A stretch of 64,000 nt of DNA, from assembly GCF_000013885.1 (NCBI RefSeq), contig NC_007964.1, positions 248,001-312,000 on the forward strand, read 5' to 3'. A model generated the notes under the pieces. It saw only the letters and a list, made by a program, of their open reading frames with translations. It searched no databases and was not told the origin of the DNA. Shown in pieces: positions 53,267-63,264 of this stretch. The first letter of the stretch is position 1. Every line of letters starts with the position of its first letter. The translations under genes were made by a program, and so were the position numbers. Source of the stretch: Nitrobacter hamburgensis X14 (GTDB taxonomy: Bacteria; Pseudomonadota; Alphaproteobacteria; Rhizobiales; Xanthobacteraceae).

Positions 53267-56200
53267 TTATTCCGCGGCGGCGATCTGCTGGCTTCGCCAC
53301 TGGCCGATCAGCGCCCGCAGCGAAGCCGGTTTCAACGGCTTGTTGAGCACTGAAACCCGTTCCAGCTGCGCCGCTTCGCGAACGTGGGGGCTGCGGTCGG
53401 CCGTGATCAGGATCGCCGGAATGGTCTCGCCGAATTTCCGTCGAATCTCCCGGATCGTCGCGATGCCGTTGCCGCGGTCGAGATGATAGTCCACCAGCAG
53501 CCCGGTGATCGGTCCGCCGGCCGCTTCGATCGCCGCGATCGCCGACTCATGATCGGTGACGGCGATCACGCGGGCATCCCAGGATGTCAGCAGCGTCTTC
53601 ATGCCGTCGAGGATCGCCAGATCGTTCTCGATGCAGACGATCAGGGTCCCGCTCATCGGCGCGTGCGACAGCGGCGTGCTGCTGGTCACCGCGGTGGCAT
53701 GGGCAGTCTGATTGATGGCCGGTGCGATCGGAATTGTGACCGAGAACAGCGAGCCGCCGCCGCGGTTTGAGTCCAGTGCGATGGTCAGATCAAGCACGCG
53801 CGCAAGCCGCTGGACGATCGACAGCCCCAGCCCGAGCCCCCGCGCGATGCGCGCTCCCTGTTCGAGCCGATGAAATTCCTTGAAGATTTCGCCGCGCTTG
53901 AGGATCGGGATTCCGACGCCGGTGTCATAGACGTTGATCCGGAGCGATTCGCCGCGTCTGCGGCAGCCGATCAGCACGCGGCCGTGCGGGGTATACTTGA
54001 TGGCGTTCGAGATCAGGTTTTGCAGCAGCCGCCGCAGCAGCATCCGGTCGGATGCGATCGGCAGCGAACTCGGCACGAACGTCAGGCGGACCTGCCTCGC
54101 CCGCGCCATCGGAGCGAACTCGATTTCGAGCGAGCGCATCAGGTCGCCGACCCGGAAACTCGTGATCGACGTCGTGATGGCGCCGGCGTCTAGCCGCGAG
54201 ATGTCGAGCAGCGCGCCGAGAATCTCCTCGATGGCCTCCAGTGAATCGTCGATGTTCTGGACCAGCCTGGAATCCTCTCCGCCGCTCCGCCGCTCCACCA
54301 AGCTCGTGACATAGAGTCGTGCGGCGTTGAGCGGTTGCAGGATGTCGTGGCCGGCGGCCGCCAGGAACCGGGTTTTGGAGATGTTGGCTTCTTCGGCGAT
54401 GCTCTTGGCGCGCGCGAGTTCGGAATTCAGCCGGGTCAGTTCCTCGGTGCGGTCACGCACGCGCTTTTCGAGCGTGGCATTAGCGCGCTCAAGCGCCTCG
54501 GCGGCCTCGAAGCTCGGGGTCACATCGGAGAAGGTAATCACCAGGCCGCCGTCGGGCATCCGGTTGGCGCGGACCTCGATCACGATGTTGCGGTCGGGAC
54601 GCCGCTCCAGATACGGCTGTCCCTCCGTCGTGTATGCGGTGAGACGGGTCTGCTTCGCAGCCTCCCGGTCGATCTGCGACTTATCGATGGTGCCGAGGAA
54701 TTCAAGAATTTCGGTCAGCGGAATCCCGATCTGAACGATTTGCGGCGGCAGCCCGAGAATATTTCCGAATTGTCGGTTCGAACAGATCAATTGCAGATCG
54801 GTGTTGAACACCGCGATTCCCTGCCGCACGTGGTTCAGTGCGGTCTGCAGCATCTCGCGGTTGAAGTGGAGCGCCGCGTGGGCGTCGTCGAGCAGCTTCA
54901 AGGCTGCCTTCGCCGACACCGTGCGACGCCGCAGCAGCAGCGAGATCACCAGTCGCGACGACGCCGCGCCGATCGACGACGCGATCAGATGCTCGGCGTG
55001 CTGCAGCAATTCGAAATCGGCCGGCGCTGCCGGATCGAGGTTGAGGCGCCGCGCAGCGGCGAACGCCTTGAACGACTGCCGTGCGCGCTCGGGGCCGAGG
55101 TATTGTGCCACGGTGCCGAGAATATCCTGCACCGTCACCATCGAACGCCAGCGCCGGAATGGCGGGGTCAGCGGCGCGAGCGCGTGGGGCGCGAAGATTC
55201 CCGCCTGCACCCGCTCGATCGACGATGGTTGCCGCGTCAGCGACAGCGCGACGTAGGTCAGGACATTTAGCGACAGACTCCATAGCACACCGTGCATGAG
55301 CGGAGGCAGGTTGACGCCGAACAGCGCCTGCGGCTTCAGTTCGCCGATGCCGAACGGGCCGTGTTGCAGCAGCATCGTGCCGACGGTGGTGCCGTCCAGC
55401 AAGCTCGGAAGAAACAGCGTGTAGGCCCAGACGGCGAAACCGGCGAGCATCCCGCCCATCGCGCCGCGCGCCGTCGCACGCCGCCAGACCAGGCCGCCGA
55501 GGAACACCGGCGCGAGTTGCGCGATGGCGGCGAACGACAGCAGCCCGATCGCGGCGAGCTGTGCGCTGCCGAGCGCGCGGTAGTACAAATACGCCATGAT
55601 CATGATGGCGAAGATCGCAAGACGGCGGGTCTTGAGCAGGAAGTTGCCGAAGTCCTTGCGGCCGCCACGGGCCGCCGGACTGCGCTGCAACACCAGCGGC
55701 ACGACAATGTCGTTGGACACCATGATCGCCAGCGCCACGCATTCAACGATCACCATCGCGGTTCCCGCTGAAAGTCCTCCGATGAACACTGCGATGCTGA
55801 GCAACCTGGACTGGCCCTCGATCGGCAGCGCCAGCACATACATGTCGCTGTTGCCGAACGGGAACGTGACGAGGCCTGCGAGCGCGATCGGGACAACGAA
55901 GATATTGATGGCGACCAGGTAGAGCGGAAACAGCCAGCGCGCCCGGCCGACCTCGGCGTCGCTGGAGTTCTCCACCACGCTGACATGGAATTGCCGGGGC
56001 AGCAGCATGATCGCGAGAAACGACAGCAGCGTCATCGTCAGGAAGTTGCCGATCGACGGCGTGTACTCGATGGCCCGCATCGCCTCCGGCGATTTCAGTG
56101 CGCGCTCGACCAGTTCGACGGGACTGAACATCCAGAACGTGACGAAGACGCCCGCGGCGATGAACGCCACCAGCTTGACGATCGACTCGGTCGCGATCGC

Positions 56201-56776
56201 CAGCATCAGGCCGTGTTGATGCTCCGTCGCATCGGTCTGCCGGGTTCCGAACAGCACCGCGAACAGGGCCAGCGCGATCGTTACGATCAGTGCGATGTCG
56301 TTGATGACAGGAATTTTGGCGATCGCCTGGTCGTCGATCAGGATGGTCCCGAGCGAGGAGGCCACCGCCTTGAGTTGAAGCGAGATATACGGAATCGAGC
56401 CGATCATGGCGATGACGGCGACGGTTGCCGCCACCGCCTGACTCTTGCCGTAGCGCGCGGCGATGAAATCGGCGACCGACGTGATGTTCTGCGATTTCGC
56501 CAACTGGATGATCCGCCGCAGCAGCGGCGTGCAGAATGCGATCAGCAGGACCGGCCCGACATAGATCGCGAGAAACTCGGGGCCGGTTCGGGTCGCGAGC
56601 CCGACAGAACCGAAAAACGTCCACGACGTGCAGTACACCGCCAGCGACAGCGGATAGATCAGCGGGCCGGCGGGGCCGCGGCCAAACTTCGGGGCCCGGT
56701 CGCCATAGCTTGCGACCAGGAAGAGGAAGCCGATGTAGCCGATGGCGGCCGCGATCACGCCCCAGTCGTGCAGCAT
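53267..56776 (-). CDS. SSF-domain hybrid sensor histidine kinase, CrbS/MxtR-like
   Basis: 1169 residues. The first 500 or so form a sodium/solute-symporter-like module of about 13 helices, starting AAIGYIGFLFLVASYGDRAP and containing SVADFIAARYGKSQ. Then a linker, a PAS domain (GIAVFNTDLQLICSNRQFG; VRANRMPDGGLVITFSDVTP), a coiled coil (RVRDRTEELTRLNSELARAK), HisKA with the phospho-His in AAGHDILQPLNAARL near 809, an HATPase, and a receiver with Asp near 1094 in GLLVDYHLDRGNG. The fusion suggests the kinase senses a transported solute. Paired with the convergent LuxR regulator. Confidence 0.88.
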   Translation of the reverse strand: MLHDWGVIAAAIGYIGFLFLVASYGDRAPKFGRGPAGPLIYPLSLAVYCTSWTFFGSVGLATRTGPEFLAIYVGPVLLIAFCTPLLRRIIQLAKSQNITSVADFIAARYGKSQAVAATVAVIAMIGSIPYISLQLKAVASSLGTILIDDQAIAKIPVINDIALIVTIALALFAVLFGTRQTDATEHQHGLMLAIATESIVKLVAFIAAGVFVTFWMFSPVELVERALKSPEAMRAIEYTPSIGNFLTMTLLSFLAIMLLPRQFHVSVVENSSDAEVGRARWLFPLYLVAINIFVVPIALAGLVTFPFGNSDMYVLALPIEGQSRLLSIAVFIGGLSAGTAMVIVECVALAIMVSNDIVVPLVLQRSPAARGGRKDFGNFLLKTRRLAIFAIMIMAYLYYRALGSAQLAAIGLLSFAAIAQLAPVFLGGLVWRRATARGAMGGMLAGFAVWAYTLFLPSLLDGTTVGTMLLQHGPFGIGELKPQALFGVNLPPLMHGVLWSLSLNVLTYVALSLTRQPSSIERVQAGIFAPHALAPLTPPFRRWRSMVTVQDILGTVAQYLGPERARQSFKAFAAARRLNLDPAAPADFELLQHAEHLIASSIGAASSRLVISLLLRRRTVSAKAALKLLDDAHAALHFNREMLQTALNHVRQGIAVFNTDLQLICSNRQFGNILGLPPQIVQIGIPLTEILEFLGTIDKSQIDREAAKQTRLTAYTTEGQPYLERRPDRNIVIEVRANRMPDGGLVITFSDVTPSFEAAEALERANATLEKRVRDRTEELTRLNSELARAKSIAEEANISKTRFLAAAGHDILQPLNAARLYVTSLVERRSGGEDSRLVQNIDDSLEAIEEILGALLDISRLDAGAITTSITSFRVGDLMRSLEIEFAPMARARQVRLTFVPSSLPIASDRMLLRRLLQNLISNAIKYTPHGRVLIGCRRRGESLRINVYDTGVGIPILKRGEIFKEFHRLEQGARIARGLGLGLSIVQRLARVLDLTIALDSNRGGGSLFSVTIPIAPAINQTAHATAVTSSTPLSHAPMSGTLIVCIENDLAILDGMKTLLTSWDARVIAVTDHESAIAAIEAAGGPITGLLVDYHLDRGNGIATIREIRRKFGETIPAILITADRSPHVREAAQLERVSVLNKPLKPASLRALIGQWRSQQIAAAE

Positions 56777-56966
56777 TGCGGTCGCTCCTCCGGCAGTCGC
56801 TGCCTTGGGTCTGCTTCGGGTTAACCTCTAGCCGTCCTCGCGGAAAATCTAACGTCTTACGCGGCCTCGCGCGACAGCTCTGCCGTCATGATTTGCACAC
56901 CGGCGCGAATCAGCTTATACACGTATAAGTTGTGATACTCATCGATCTCTATTGAGGGCGCCGCGG

Positions 56967-57673
56967 ATGGGTCAACTTCTGTCCTTCGTTCCGGATACTC
57001 CGGTTTTCATCGTCAACGATGATCCGTCGGTGCGGGAAACGCTGGTCCTGCTTTTGAAGATCGAGGGTTATGCCGCGCAAAGCTTTGGCGACGGAGCCTC
57101 GTTTCTCGAGGCGGTTCGGAGCGTGTTGCCGGCCTGTGTCATTCTGGACCTGCATCTTCCCGGCGAATCGGGGTTCGATATCCTGCGCAAGCTGGCGGCT
57201 GAGTGGGTTGCAGCGCCGATCCTCGTGATCTCCGGCGTGGCTGACATCGCAACAGCCGTAGCGGCGATGAAATATGGCGCGCTCGATTTTCTGGAGAAGC
57301 CATTTTCCTCCGATGCGATCGTCGACCGGGTTCGTGCCGCGGTGAAGGTGTGGCGCGAGGCGGCGAGATCGACGGGCTCGCCAATTTCCCCGGCCGCCAT
57401 CTGCTGACCTGCCGAGAGCGCGAAAGTCCTGTCCCAAGTGGCAGGGGTGCGTCGAACAAGGAAGCGGGACGCAGACTGGGTATCAGTCCGCGCACGGTCG
57501 AGGTTCACCGCGCGCGAATCATGGACAAGCTCGGCGCCAAAAATGCCGCCGATCTGATTCGGATCGTGTTGTCCGAGGCGAGCGCACGGCGACGACTGTC
57601 CGCCTCTAGAGCGCTTTCCGTTCTGATGGAATCAAGCCGGGCTCTAGCTTTTTGTTTTGCCGCGCTTTCTTGA
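56967..57673 (+). pseudogene. FixJ-like response regulator, frameshifted between receiver and DNA-binding domain
   Basis: The receiver part (from MGQLLSFVPDTPVFIVNDDP; Asp in VILDLHLPGESG; FLEKPFSSDAI) stops at 57407. The continuation is in another frame: GLANFPGRHLLTCRERE, then ASNKEAGRRLGISPRTVEVH and RIMDKLGAKNAADLIRIVL. Around 57425-57450 an extra A and a missing G distort the start of the helix-turn-helix (REREsPVPSGRGASNK). The second frame has no stop before the repeat at 57608 and runs into it. Divergent from the SSF kinase, it was probably once part of that regulatory group. Confidence 0.8.
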
Positions 57674-57731
57674 CGCGAACCGGTACTCGTCCTCGGGTCA
57701 AGCCCGAGGACATGCTTCGCTCGAAAACGCT
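57608..57731 (+). repeat. TAGAGC-type repeat, long variant, between the FixJ-like pseudogene and hemA
   Basis: AGAGCGCTTTCCGTTCTGATGG opening, GGGCTCTAGC, CGCGAACCGGTACTC, the inserted TCCTCGGG-TCAAG-CCCGAGGA hairpin, and a CGAAAACGCT end: 124 bp. It ends 37 bp before the hemA stop codon. Confidence 0.85.
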
Positions 57732-57767
57732 AAAGTCTGTCAAAAGCGAGCGCGTTCTGACAGATCG

Positions 57768-58997
57768 CTACTCGGCCGCCATGGATTTCGCCTGCAACGG
57801 CAGATCGAGGCGTTCCCAGACCTGAAGCAGGGCTTCCGCCAATTGATCGACCAGCGCGTCGTCGTGATATGGCGACGGCGTGATTCGCAGCCGCTCCATT
57901 CCCTTGGCAACGGTCGGATAGTTGATCGGCTGGATATAGATGCCATGGTCATGCAGCAGCATATCGGACGCCTGCTTGCAGCGCTCGGGATTGCCGACGA
58001 AGAGCGGGACGATGTGGGTCGAACTCACCATCACCGGCAGACCGGCCGCAATCAGGCTTGCCTTGGTGCGCGCCGCGCGTTCCTGATGGCGTTCGCGTTC
58101 CCATGTCGATGACTTGAGATGCCGGATCGCAGCGGTCGCCGCCGAGCAGATCGCGGGCGGCAGCGAGGTGGTGAAGATGAAGCCGGGCGCATAGGAACGC
58201 ACCGCGTCGATGATATCGGAATTGCCGGCAATGTAGCCGCCGAGACAGCCAAATGCCTTGGCAAGCGTGCCTTCGAGGACGTCGATGCGATGCATGACGC
58301 CTTCGCGCTCGGCGATACCGCCGCCGCGCGGCCCATACATGCCGACCGCGTGCACCTCGTCGACATAGGTCATCGCGCCGTAGCGCTCGGCGAGATCGCA
58401 GATCTTCGCAAGCGGCGCGACATCGCCATCCATCGAATACAGGCTCTCGCAAGCGATCAGCTTCGGGCGGTCGGGGTCGGCTGCGCGAAGCAGCTCCTCC
58501 AGATGCGCCACGTCGTTGTGGCGGAATACGATGCGCTCGCATCCCGACTGCCGGATGCCTTCGATCATCGAATTGTGGTTGAGCGCGTCCGACAGGATCA
58601 GGCAGTTCGGAATGAGCTTGGCGAGGGTCGAAATGCCGGTCTGGTTCGAGACATAGCCGGACGTGAACACGAGCGCTGCGGGCTTGCCATGCAGATCAGC
58701 CAGTTCCTGCTCGAGCTGGACCAGCGGATGGTGGTTTCCAGCGATGTTGCGGGTGCCGCCAGCGCCGGTGCCGACGCGGGTCGCGGTCTCGACCATGGCG
58801 CCGACGACCTTCGGGTGCTGACCAATGCCGAGGTAGTCGTTGGAGCACCAGATCACGACATTGCGCGGCCCCTTGGGGGAGTGCCAAGTGGCGTAGGGGA
58901 ACCGGCCGGCGATGCGTTCAAGGTCGGCGAAAACGCGGTAGCGCCGCTCGTCATGAAGTCGATCGAGCGCGTTACTGAAGAACTTGCTATAATCCAT
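57768..58997 (-). CDS. hemA: 5-aminolevulinate synthase
   Basis: Condenses glycine and succinyl-CoA to 5-aminolevulinate, the first step of heme synthesis by the C4 route used by alphaproteobacteria. 409 residues. Substrate loop VIWCSNDYLGIGQHP; glycine-rich GTGAGGTRNIAGNHH; PLP Asp in YVDEVHAVGMYG; PLP Lys near 250 in LAKAFGCLGGY; C-terminal ERLRITPSPYHDD. The product feeds heme A for the oxidase in this window. Confidence 0.96.
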   Translation of the reverse strand: MDYSKFFSNALDRLHDERRYRVFADLERIAGRFPYATWHSPKGPRNVVIWCSNDYLGIGQHPKVVGAMVETATRVGTGAGGTRNIAGNHHPLVQLEQELADLHGKPAALVFTSGYVSNQTGISTLAKLIPNCLILSDALNHNSMIEGIRQSGCERIVFRHNDVAHLEELLRAADPDRPKLIACESLYSMDGDVAPLAKICDLAERYGAMTYVDEVHAVGMYGPRGGGIAEREGVMHRIDVLEGTLAKAFGCLGGYIAGNSDIIDAVRSYAPGFIFTTSLPPAICSAATAAIRHLKSSTWERERHQERAARTKASLIAAGLPVMVSSTHIVPLFVGNPERCKQASDMLLHDHGIYIQPINYPTVAKGMERLRITPSPYHDDALVDQLAEALLQVWERLDLPLQAKSMAAE

Positions 58998-59288
58998 GAC
59001 TAAATCCGGAAAAGAGCCCGGGACGGCCGGACCGATCGAAGACCTTTTTAGAGCCTTTCCAGCCGGGCTGTCGAGCCAGAATCCGCAAAAACGCCGGTTT
59101 AAGGGTTAAAAATCGCCGTTAATTTGCTCTAGCGCAAAGAGTCCCTGCTGCCGGGTCCTGTGCGGGACCGTCAGTTCACCCATGAAGCCAGTCCGAAAAC
59201 TGCTCCAGGAGGTTGCAGAGAGATTGCAGACAATAGCCCGTTTTCCGTGACGGGCCGGCGCTGTCGGATCTGACCCTGTCGCATCCGA

Positions 59289-60311
59289 TCAGTGAGGCGG
59301 AGCGGCCGCCTTCGCGTCATCCAGCCGTGACCTGATGCCGAGGCGGTCGAGCAACGCGGCGTCGCGCGCGGTCTGCGGATTTTTCGTGGTCAGCAGGACA
59401 TCGCCGATGAAAATGGAGTTGGCGCCGGCCAAAAAGCACAGCGCCTGCAATTCGTCGGTCATGTATTGCCGGCCCGCCGACAGCCGGACCACGCTCCTCG
59501 GCATCATGATCCGCGCCACCGCGATCATGCGGACCAGCGCGATCGGATCGGGCCGCTCGGCGGTGTCGTTGACGGGCACGGACTTGACCTCGTTCCACAT
59601 GTTGATGGGGACGCTTTCGGGGTGCGCGGGCAGATTGGCCAGCAGCATCAACATACCGAGCCGGTCGCCGACCTGTTCTCCCAAGCCGATGATGCCGCCG
59701 CAGCAGACCTTGAGCCCGGCCTCGCGCGCATGGGCGAGCGTATCGATGCGATCCTGCATCGTCCGCGTGGTGATGATGTTGCCGTAGAATTCGGGCGAGG
59801 TATCGACGTTGTGGTTGTAGAAATCGAGTCCGGCGTCGTGCAGTCGCCGAGCTTGATCGGGCGTGAGCATGCCAAGCGTCGCGCAGGTCTCCAGGCCGAG
59901 CTCCTTGACGGCGCTGACCATGTCGCAGACCCGGTCGAGATCCCTGTCCTTCGGATTGCGCCACGCTGCCGCCATGCAGAACCGGCTGGCGCCGGCATCC
60001 CTGGCCCGCCGCGCGGTTTCGATGACGGCTTCCCGATCCATCAGCTTGGTGGCTTTCACGCCGGAATCGTAATGTGCACTCTGCGAACAGTAGCCGCAAT
60101 CTTCCGGGCAGCCGCCGGTCTTGATGCTGAGCAGGTTCGCGGTCTCGACGTGATTGGGATCGAAATGGCGGCGATGAAGGGTCTGCGCCTGAAAGATCAG
60201 GTCTGCGAAAGGCAGATTATAGAGTGTCTCGGCTTCGGATCGCGTCCAGTCGTGGCGCGGCTGCGAGGACAAATCGTGACCGCTGCCGAACGAAACCGAT
60301 GCTGCATCCAT
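59289..60311 (-). CDS. bioB: Biotin synthase
   Basis: Radical-SAM enzyme inserting sulfur into dethiobiotin. 340 residues. Radical-SAM cluster motif CPEDCGYCSQS (CxxxCxxC); second-cluster ligands in FCMAAAWRNPKD and CATLGML and the YNHNVDTSPEFY segment are present. ATG 60311 (MDAASVSFGSGH) was chosen because the longer frame to 60509 translates to unconserved sequence. No other bio gene is adjacent. Confidence 0.93.
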   Translation of the reverse strand: MDAASVSFGSGHDLSSQPRHDWTRSEAETLYNLPFADLIFQAQTLHRRHFDPNHVETANLLSIKTGGCPEDCGYCSQSAHYDSGVKATKLMDREAVIETARRARDAGASRFCMAAAWRNPKDRDLDRVCDMVSAVKELGLETCATLGMLTPDQARRLHDAGLDFYNHNVDTSPEFYGNIITTRTMQDRIDTLAHAREAGLKVCCGGIIGLGEQVGDRLGMLMLLANLPAHPESVPINMWNEVKSVPVNDTAERPDPIALVRMIAVARIMMPRSVVRLSAGRQYMTDELQALCFLAGANSIFIGDVLLTTKNPQTARDAALLDRLGIRSRLDDAKAAAPPH

Positions 60312-60768
60312 GTCACGAACCCCGTGTTGCCGCGTTACGTGGAATTGGTTTTTGAAACCGTCGTCCGCGCGACACGACGATATCATGGCGTGCCGCGAAT
60401 TTCGAATGACGCCACGCTCCGGTTTATCGGAGGTCGTCCCGTTTATGAATATCAATTCGGCTTGGAGCACATATCCGGGCATTACGCCGTCCCGACATTG
60501 GGAGAGCATTGCGCCAATCGCGTCAGCACGACGGATCGGGCCTCACTGCGCAGTGGCCCGAATCACTTGAGCAACCGGCGGCCGATCCCGCCCCGTCAGG
60601 CCGCTCATGCCGAGATGCCCCGCGACGGCTTGGTGGGCCGCCGGCCGCATCCGATGTCGCGGAGACCTCGTGTCGCCCCTGTTGATGCGTGATACGGCTT
60701 GAAAATAAAAAGGCCGGCATCATGATGCCGGCCTTTTCCTATTTCGAAACCGTAAAGGCTCGGGAGGA
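60312..60768. other. Non-coding gap between bioB and the RopB-like porin gene
   Basis: 457 bp including the porin terminator at 60707-60738 and presumably the bioB promoter. No BioR-like palindrome, repeat or coding frame could be recognised in it. Confidence 0.5.
60707..60738 (-). terminator. Rho-independent terminator of the RopB-like porin gene
   Basis: AAAAGGCCGGCATC and GATGCCGGCCTTTT form a 14-bp stem with a very short centre (ATGAT region), flanked by A on the plus-strand left, that is T on the minus strand. It lies 31 bp after the stop at 60769. Confidence 0.85.
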
Positions 60769-61455
60769 TCAGTACCTCGGGCCGACCGGGGCGCCCCAGT
60801 TGAAGCGATAGTTCAGGCCGACCTTGATGGTGTGCTCGTCGTTGCGGAAGCGAACGTCCTGATTACGGAAGGTAGTGCGCGTGGTGCCGAAGTCATAGTA
60901 CTGATACTCGATCAGGCCCGACCAGTTCTGGGTGAACATATATTCCAGACCGCCGCCGACGGTGAAGCCGTCCCGACCGATGCGGTTGTTGGAAAAGGTG
61001 TCGCCGCCGAAGCCGTTGGTGTTGCGAGTATCGGCCCAGGCGTAGCCGCCCTTGGCGTACAGCAGCGCCGGACCCCAAGTGTAGCCGAGACGGCCGGTGA
61101 CCGAACCGAGTCCGCGGTTCACGAAGGGATGGTCGTTGGTGTCGAGGAAGCTGTAGTTAGCCCCAATACCGAACACCCAGTTCGGAGAAAACTGATAGTC
61201 GTAGCCGATCTGGCCGCCGCCCATGAACACGCCGTCGTTGCCATTGCGGGTGAAACCGGGAGCGGCGAGGTTGTGATCGCCGCCGAAGGCGCCGCCGACG
61301 TGACCACCGAGGTAGAAGCCGGTCCAGTTGTAGATCGGCGCGGCCTCATAGACCGGAGCCTTGGTGTAGGGGCGAGCGGCGAGATCCGCGGCCTGTGCCG
61401 GCACGATCGCGGCCATGCCGACAATTGCTACAGAAGCGAGTAGGATTTTTTTCAT
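60769..61455 (-). CDS. Omp25/RopB-like outer-membrane beta-barrel protein
   Basis: 228 residues, one 8-stranded barrel. Signal peptide MKKILLASVAIVGMAAIVPA, hallmark DLAARPYTKAPV, then YNWTGFYLGGHVGGAFGG, GGGQIGYDYQFSPNW, TGRLGYTWGPALLYAKGG, WSGLIEYQYYDFG and the terminal VGLNYRFNWG...PRY. GGAG ten bases before ATG 61455. Single-domain relative of the tandem protein at 16818; probably an abundant surface protein. Confidence 0.9.
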   Translation of the reverse strand: MKKILLASVAIVGMAAIVPAQAADLAARPYTKAPVYEAAPIYNWTGFYLGGHVGGAFGGDHNLAAPGFTRNGNDGVFMGGGQIGYDYQFSPNWVFGIGANYSFLDTNDHPFVNRGLGSVTGRLGYTWGPALLYAKGGYAWADTRNTNGFGGDTFSNNRIGRDGFTVGGGLEYMFTQNWSGLIEYQYYDFGTTRTTFRNQDVRFRNDEHTIKVGLNYRFNWGAPVGPRY

Positions 61456-61803
61456 TACGTTCTCCAGGAATTCGATGTCCGAGCAACCGTTCGTCGGCCC
61501 CGTCATCAAAACCCTAGATCGATTCCGGGCAAAAAGCTGTCACTGATCAGCCACACTCGGGAACGTTCGCAACCTTTTGGGGAACAACGGAACTTGTTTG
61601 CTTAATGATGCCTTAAACAGAACTAAATGAAGCCTTCATTCACACCCCGTTCGCGCGGCAACAACCACCGAAACGGTTTCAATGAGAATCTTCTTTCAAA
61701 TCGGGGAGCAAAATCTGTTTTTCGTTTCGTCACGACAGACAGGGGTGAACGAATCACTATGGACGATGTCTGCCCGTGATTTGGCCGCAGCGAGAAAGAT
61801 TCC
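61456..61803. other. Upstream region of the porin gene, up to the IS701-type element
   Basis: 348 bp, noticeably AT-richer than the rest of the window, with runs such as TTTTGATTT and TTTCGTTTCGTC. It probably contains the porin promoter and a long 5' untranslated region. No gene recognised. Confidence 0.5.
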
Positions 61804-63245
61804 CTAGCATTACAGTTGCGTTTTTGATTTGAAGTGAGCGCGCTGAGCGGCAGCCTGATGGGCTCTGCGCCAGCAAGACCATGCGATGATGTGTGCGGGT
61901 TGAATACGCCTTCGCGCGAGTCTGGTGGCAATGCGGCGGATTTCCTGGATTGACCAACGGATCAGTGGCGGCGTGGCGATGCTTTGGCTTTTGCCGGGGG
62001 GCGACGTTTGGTTTTTTTGGGCGGCGGATTGGCGCGATGTCGGATCGCGGCCATCATGGCGAAGGCGAGCATCACCAGGGACACATGACGGTGCCAGCCA
62101 TGCCAGGATCTGCTCTCGTTGTGATCGAGCCCGAACTCGTTTTTCGCGGTTTCAAAGCTGTCCTCAATCGCCCATCGATGGCCTTCGACCGCGACCAGCG
62201 TTTCAATTGATGTTCCCGTTGGACACCAGGTGGTGAAGAAGGCGAGGTCATCATCGGCGATGCGACGACGGATCAGCAGACCGCGTGTCCACAAACCATC
62301 ATGTGTGCGGTTGAACTGCCCGGCCTCGAGATCGGCCAATTCGAGATAACACCAGTCGTGCAGCCGCGGTCCTTTGGTTCCGGCTCCCGCCGACAGGCGC
62401 TTCCAGTCGGATGAGCGCCGCGTCCGGGCGATGTCTGCAGCCGTCCCGGCGACCGGCGGTCGCTTGCCCCAGGATCAAAACACATGAGCGCTGCTGACCC
62501 CAAGCACGTAGCCTTTGCCTGCCCGACGGAGTTGCTGTTCGATGTCGCCAACACCGTAGACGGTATCACCGGCAACCCACTTGAATGGGACAGACGCGGC
62601 TATCGCGCGTGCGATCATTCTTGTCGCAAGCTTCGGTTTGGTCGCAAAGCCGACGCTGGCCGGCACATATGCGGCTTCCAGACGATCGGGATCGTCGGTC
62701 CATTCCTTCGGAAGATACAACGCCCGATCGATCAACGCATGACCATGACGCGAAACGTAGGTCGCGAAGACGCCGATCTGGCAGTTCGTGATCTTCCCTG
62801 CCGAACCGGTGTATTGCCGCGCCACGCCGCATGACACCTTGCCCTGCTTGAGAAAGCCGGTCTCGTCGATCACCAGCACCGCATCGTCATCCGCCAGATG
62901 CTCGATGACATAGTCGCGCACGATATCGCGCAGGGCATCCGCTTCCCATCGCCCACGACCCAGAATCGCCTGCTGGCGCCAGGGGCCAGAATCGCCGGCC
63001 GCCTCGGCTCGCATCCATCCCGTCTTGCGTTGTTCCGCACTCAGAAGCCCATCAATAAACTGCCCAGCCGACGCCGCGATGCGATCCTGTGTGAACAACG
63101 GGCGTATCCGTTCTTTGACATCGCGCAGCGAAGATGCCCAAAGTTCAAGCGTCGCCTCGATCGTAGCCCCCGACATTCCATGACCCTCCGAATCATGGAA
63201 ACCCATCGATTCAGAGCGCAGCAACAATTGCAACTGTAATGCTAG
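61804..63245 (-). mobile_element. IS701-family insertion sequence, decayed, with CTAG duplications
   Basis: Inverted ends CATTACAGTTGC (61808 inward) and GCAACTGTAATG (ending 63241), with CTAG at both outer sides (61804-61807 and 63242-63245), giving a 1434-bp element with a 4-bp target duplication as expected for IS701 elements. The single transposase gene has a nonsense codon and a frameshift. It sits between the porin upstream region and the small-ORF array. Confidence 0.85.
61810..63206 (-). pseudogene. IS701-type transposase with an internal stop and a frameshift
   Basis: From MGFHDSEGHGMSGATIEATL the frame carries IS701 features (VLVIDETGFLKQGKVSCGVARQ; FKWVAGDTVYGVGDIEQQLR) to a TGA at 62477-62475. 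In the same frame SWGKRPPVAGTAADIARTRR continues to EGHRWAIEDSFETAKNEFGLD and ends at 61962. The true C-terminus (PLIRWSIQEIRRIATRLARR to SKTQL, stop 61810-61812) is one frame off, after a run of six C and seven A. The protein is thus broken twice. Confidence 0.85.
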
Positions 63246-63264
63246 GCTGGATCGACGCGCTGAG

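Noticed and set aside
53384..56824. Open frames opposite the SSF hybrid kinase (up to 311 residues)
   Set aside because: They lie fully within a gene with clear domain structure; their products are Arg/His/Asp-rich with no motif.
58998..59288. FNR/FixK box upstream of hemA
   Set aside because: No TTGAT-N4-ATCAA-like palindrome could be found in the 291-bp gap.
60310..60723. Small frames in the bioB upstream gap
   Set aside because: Short, no ribosome-binding site, no recognisable family and composition unlike the neighbouring genes.
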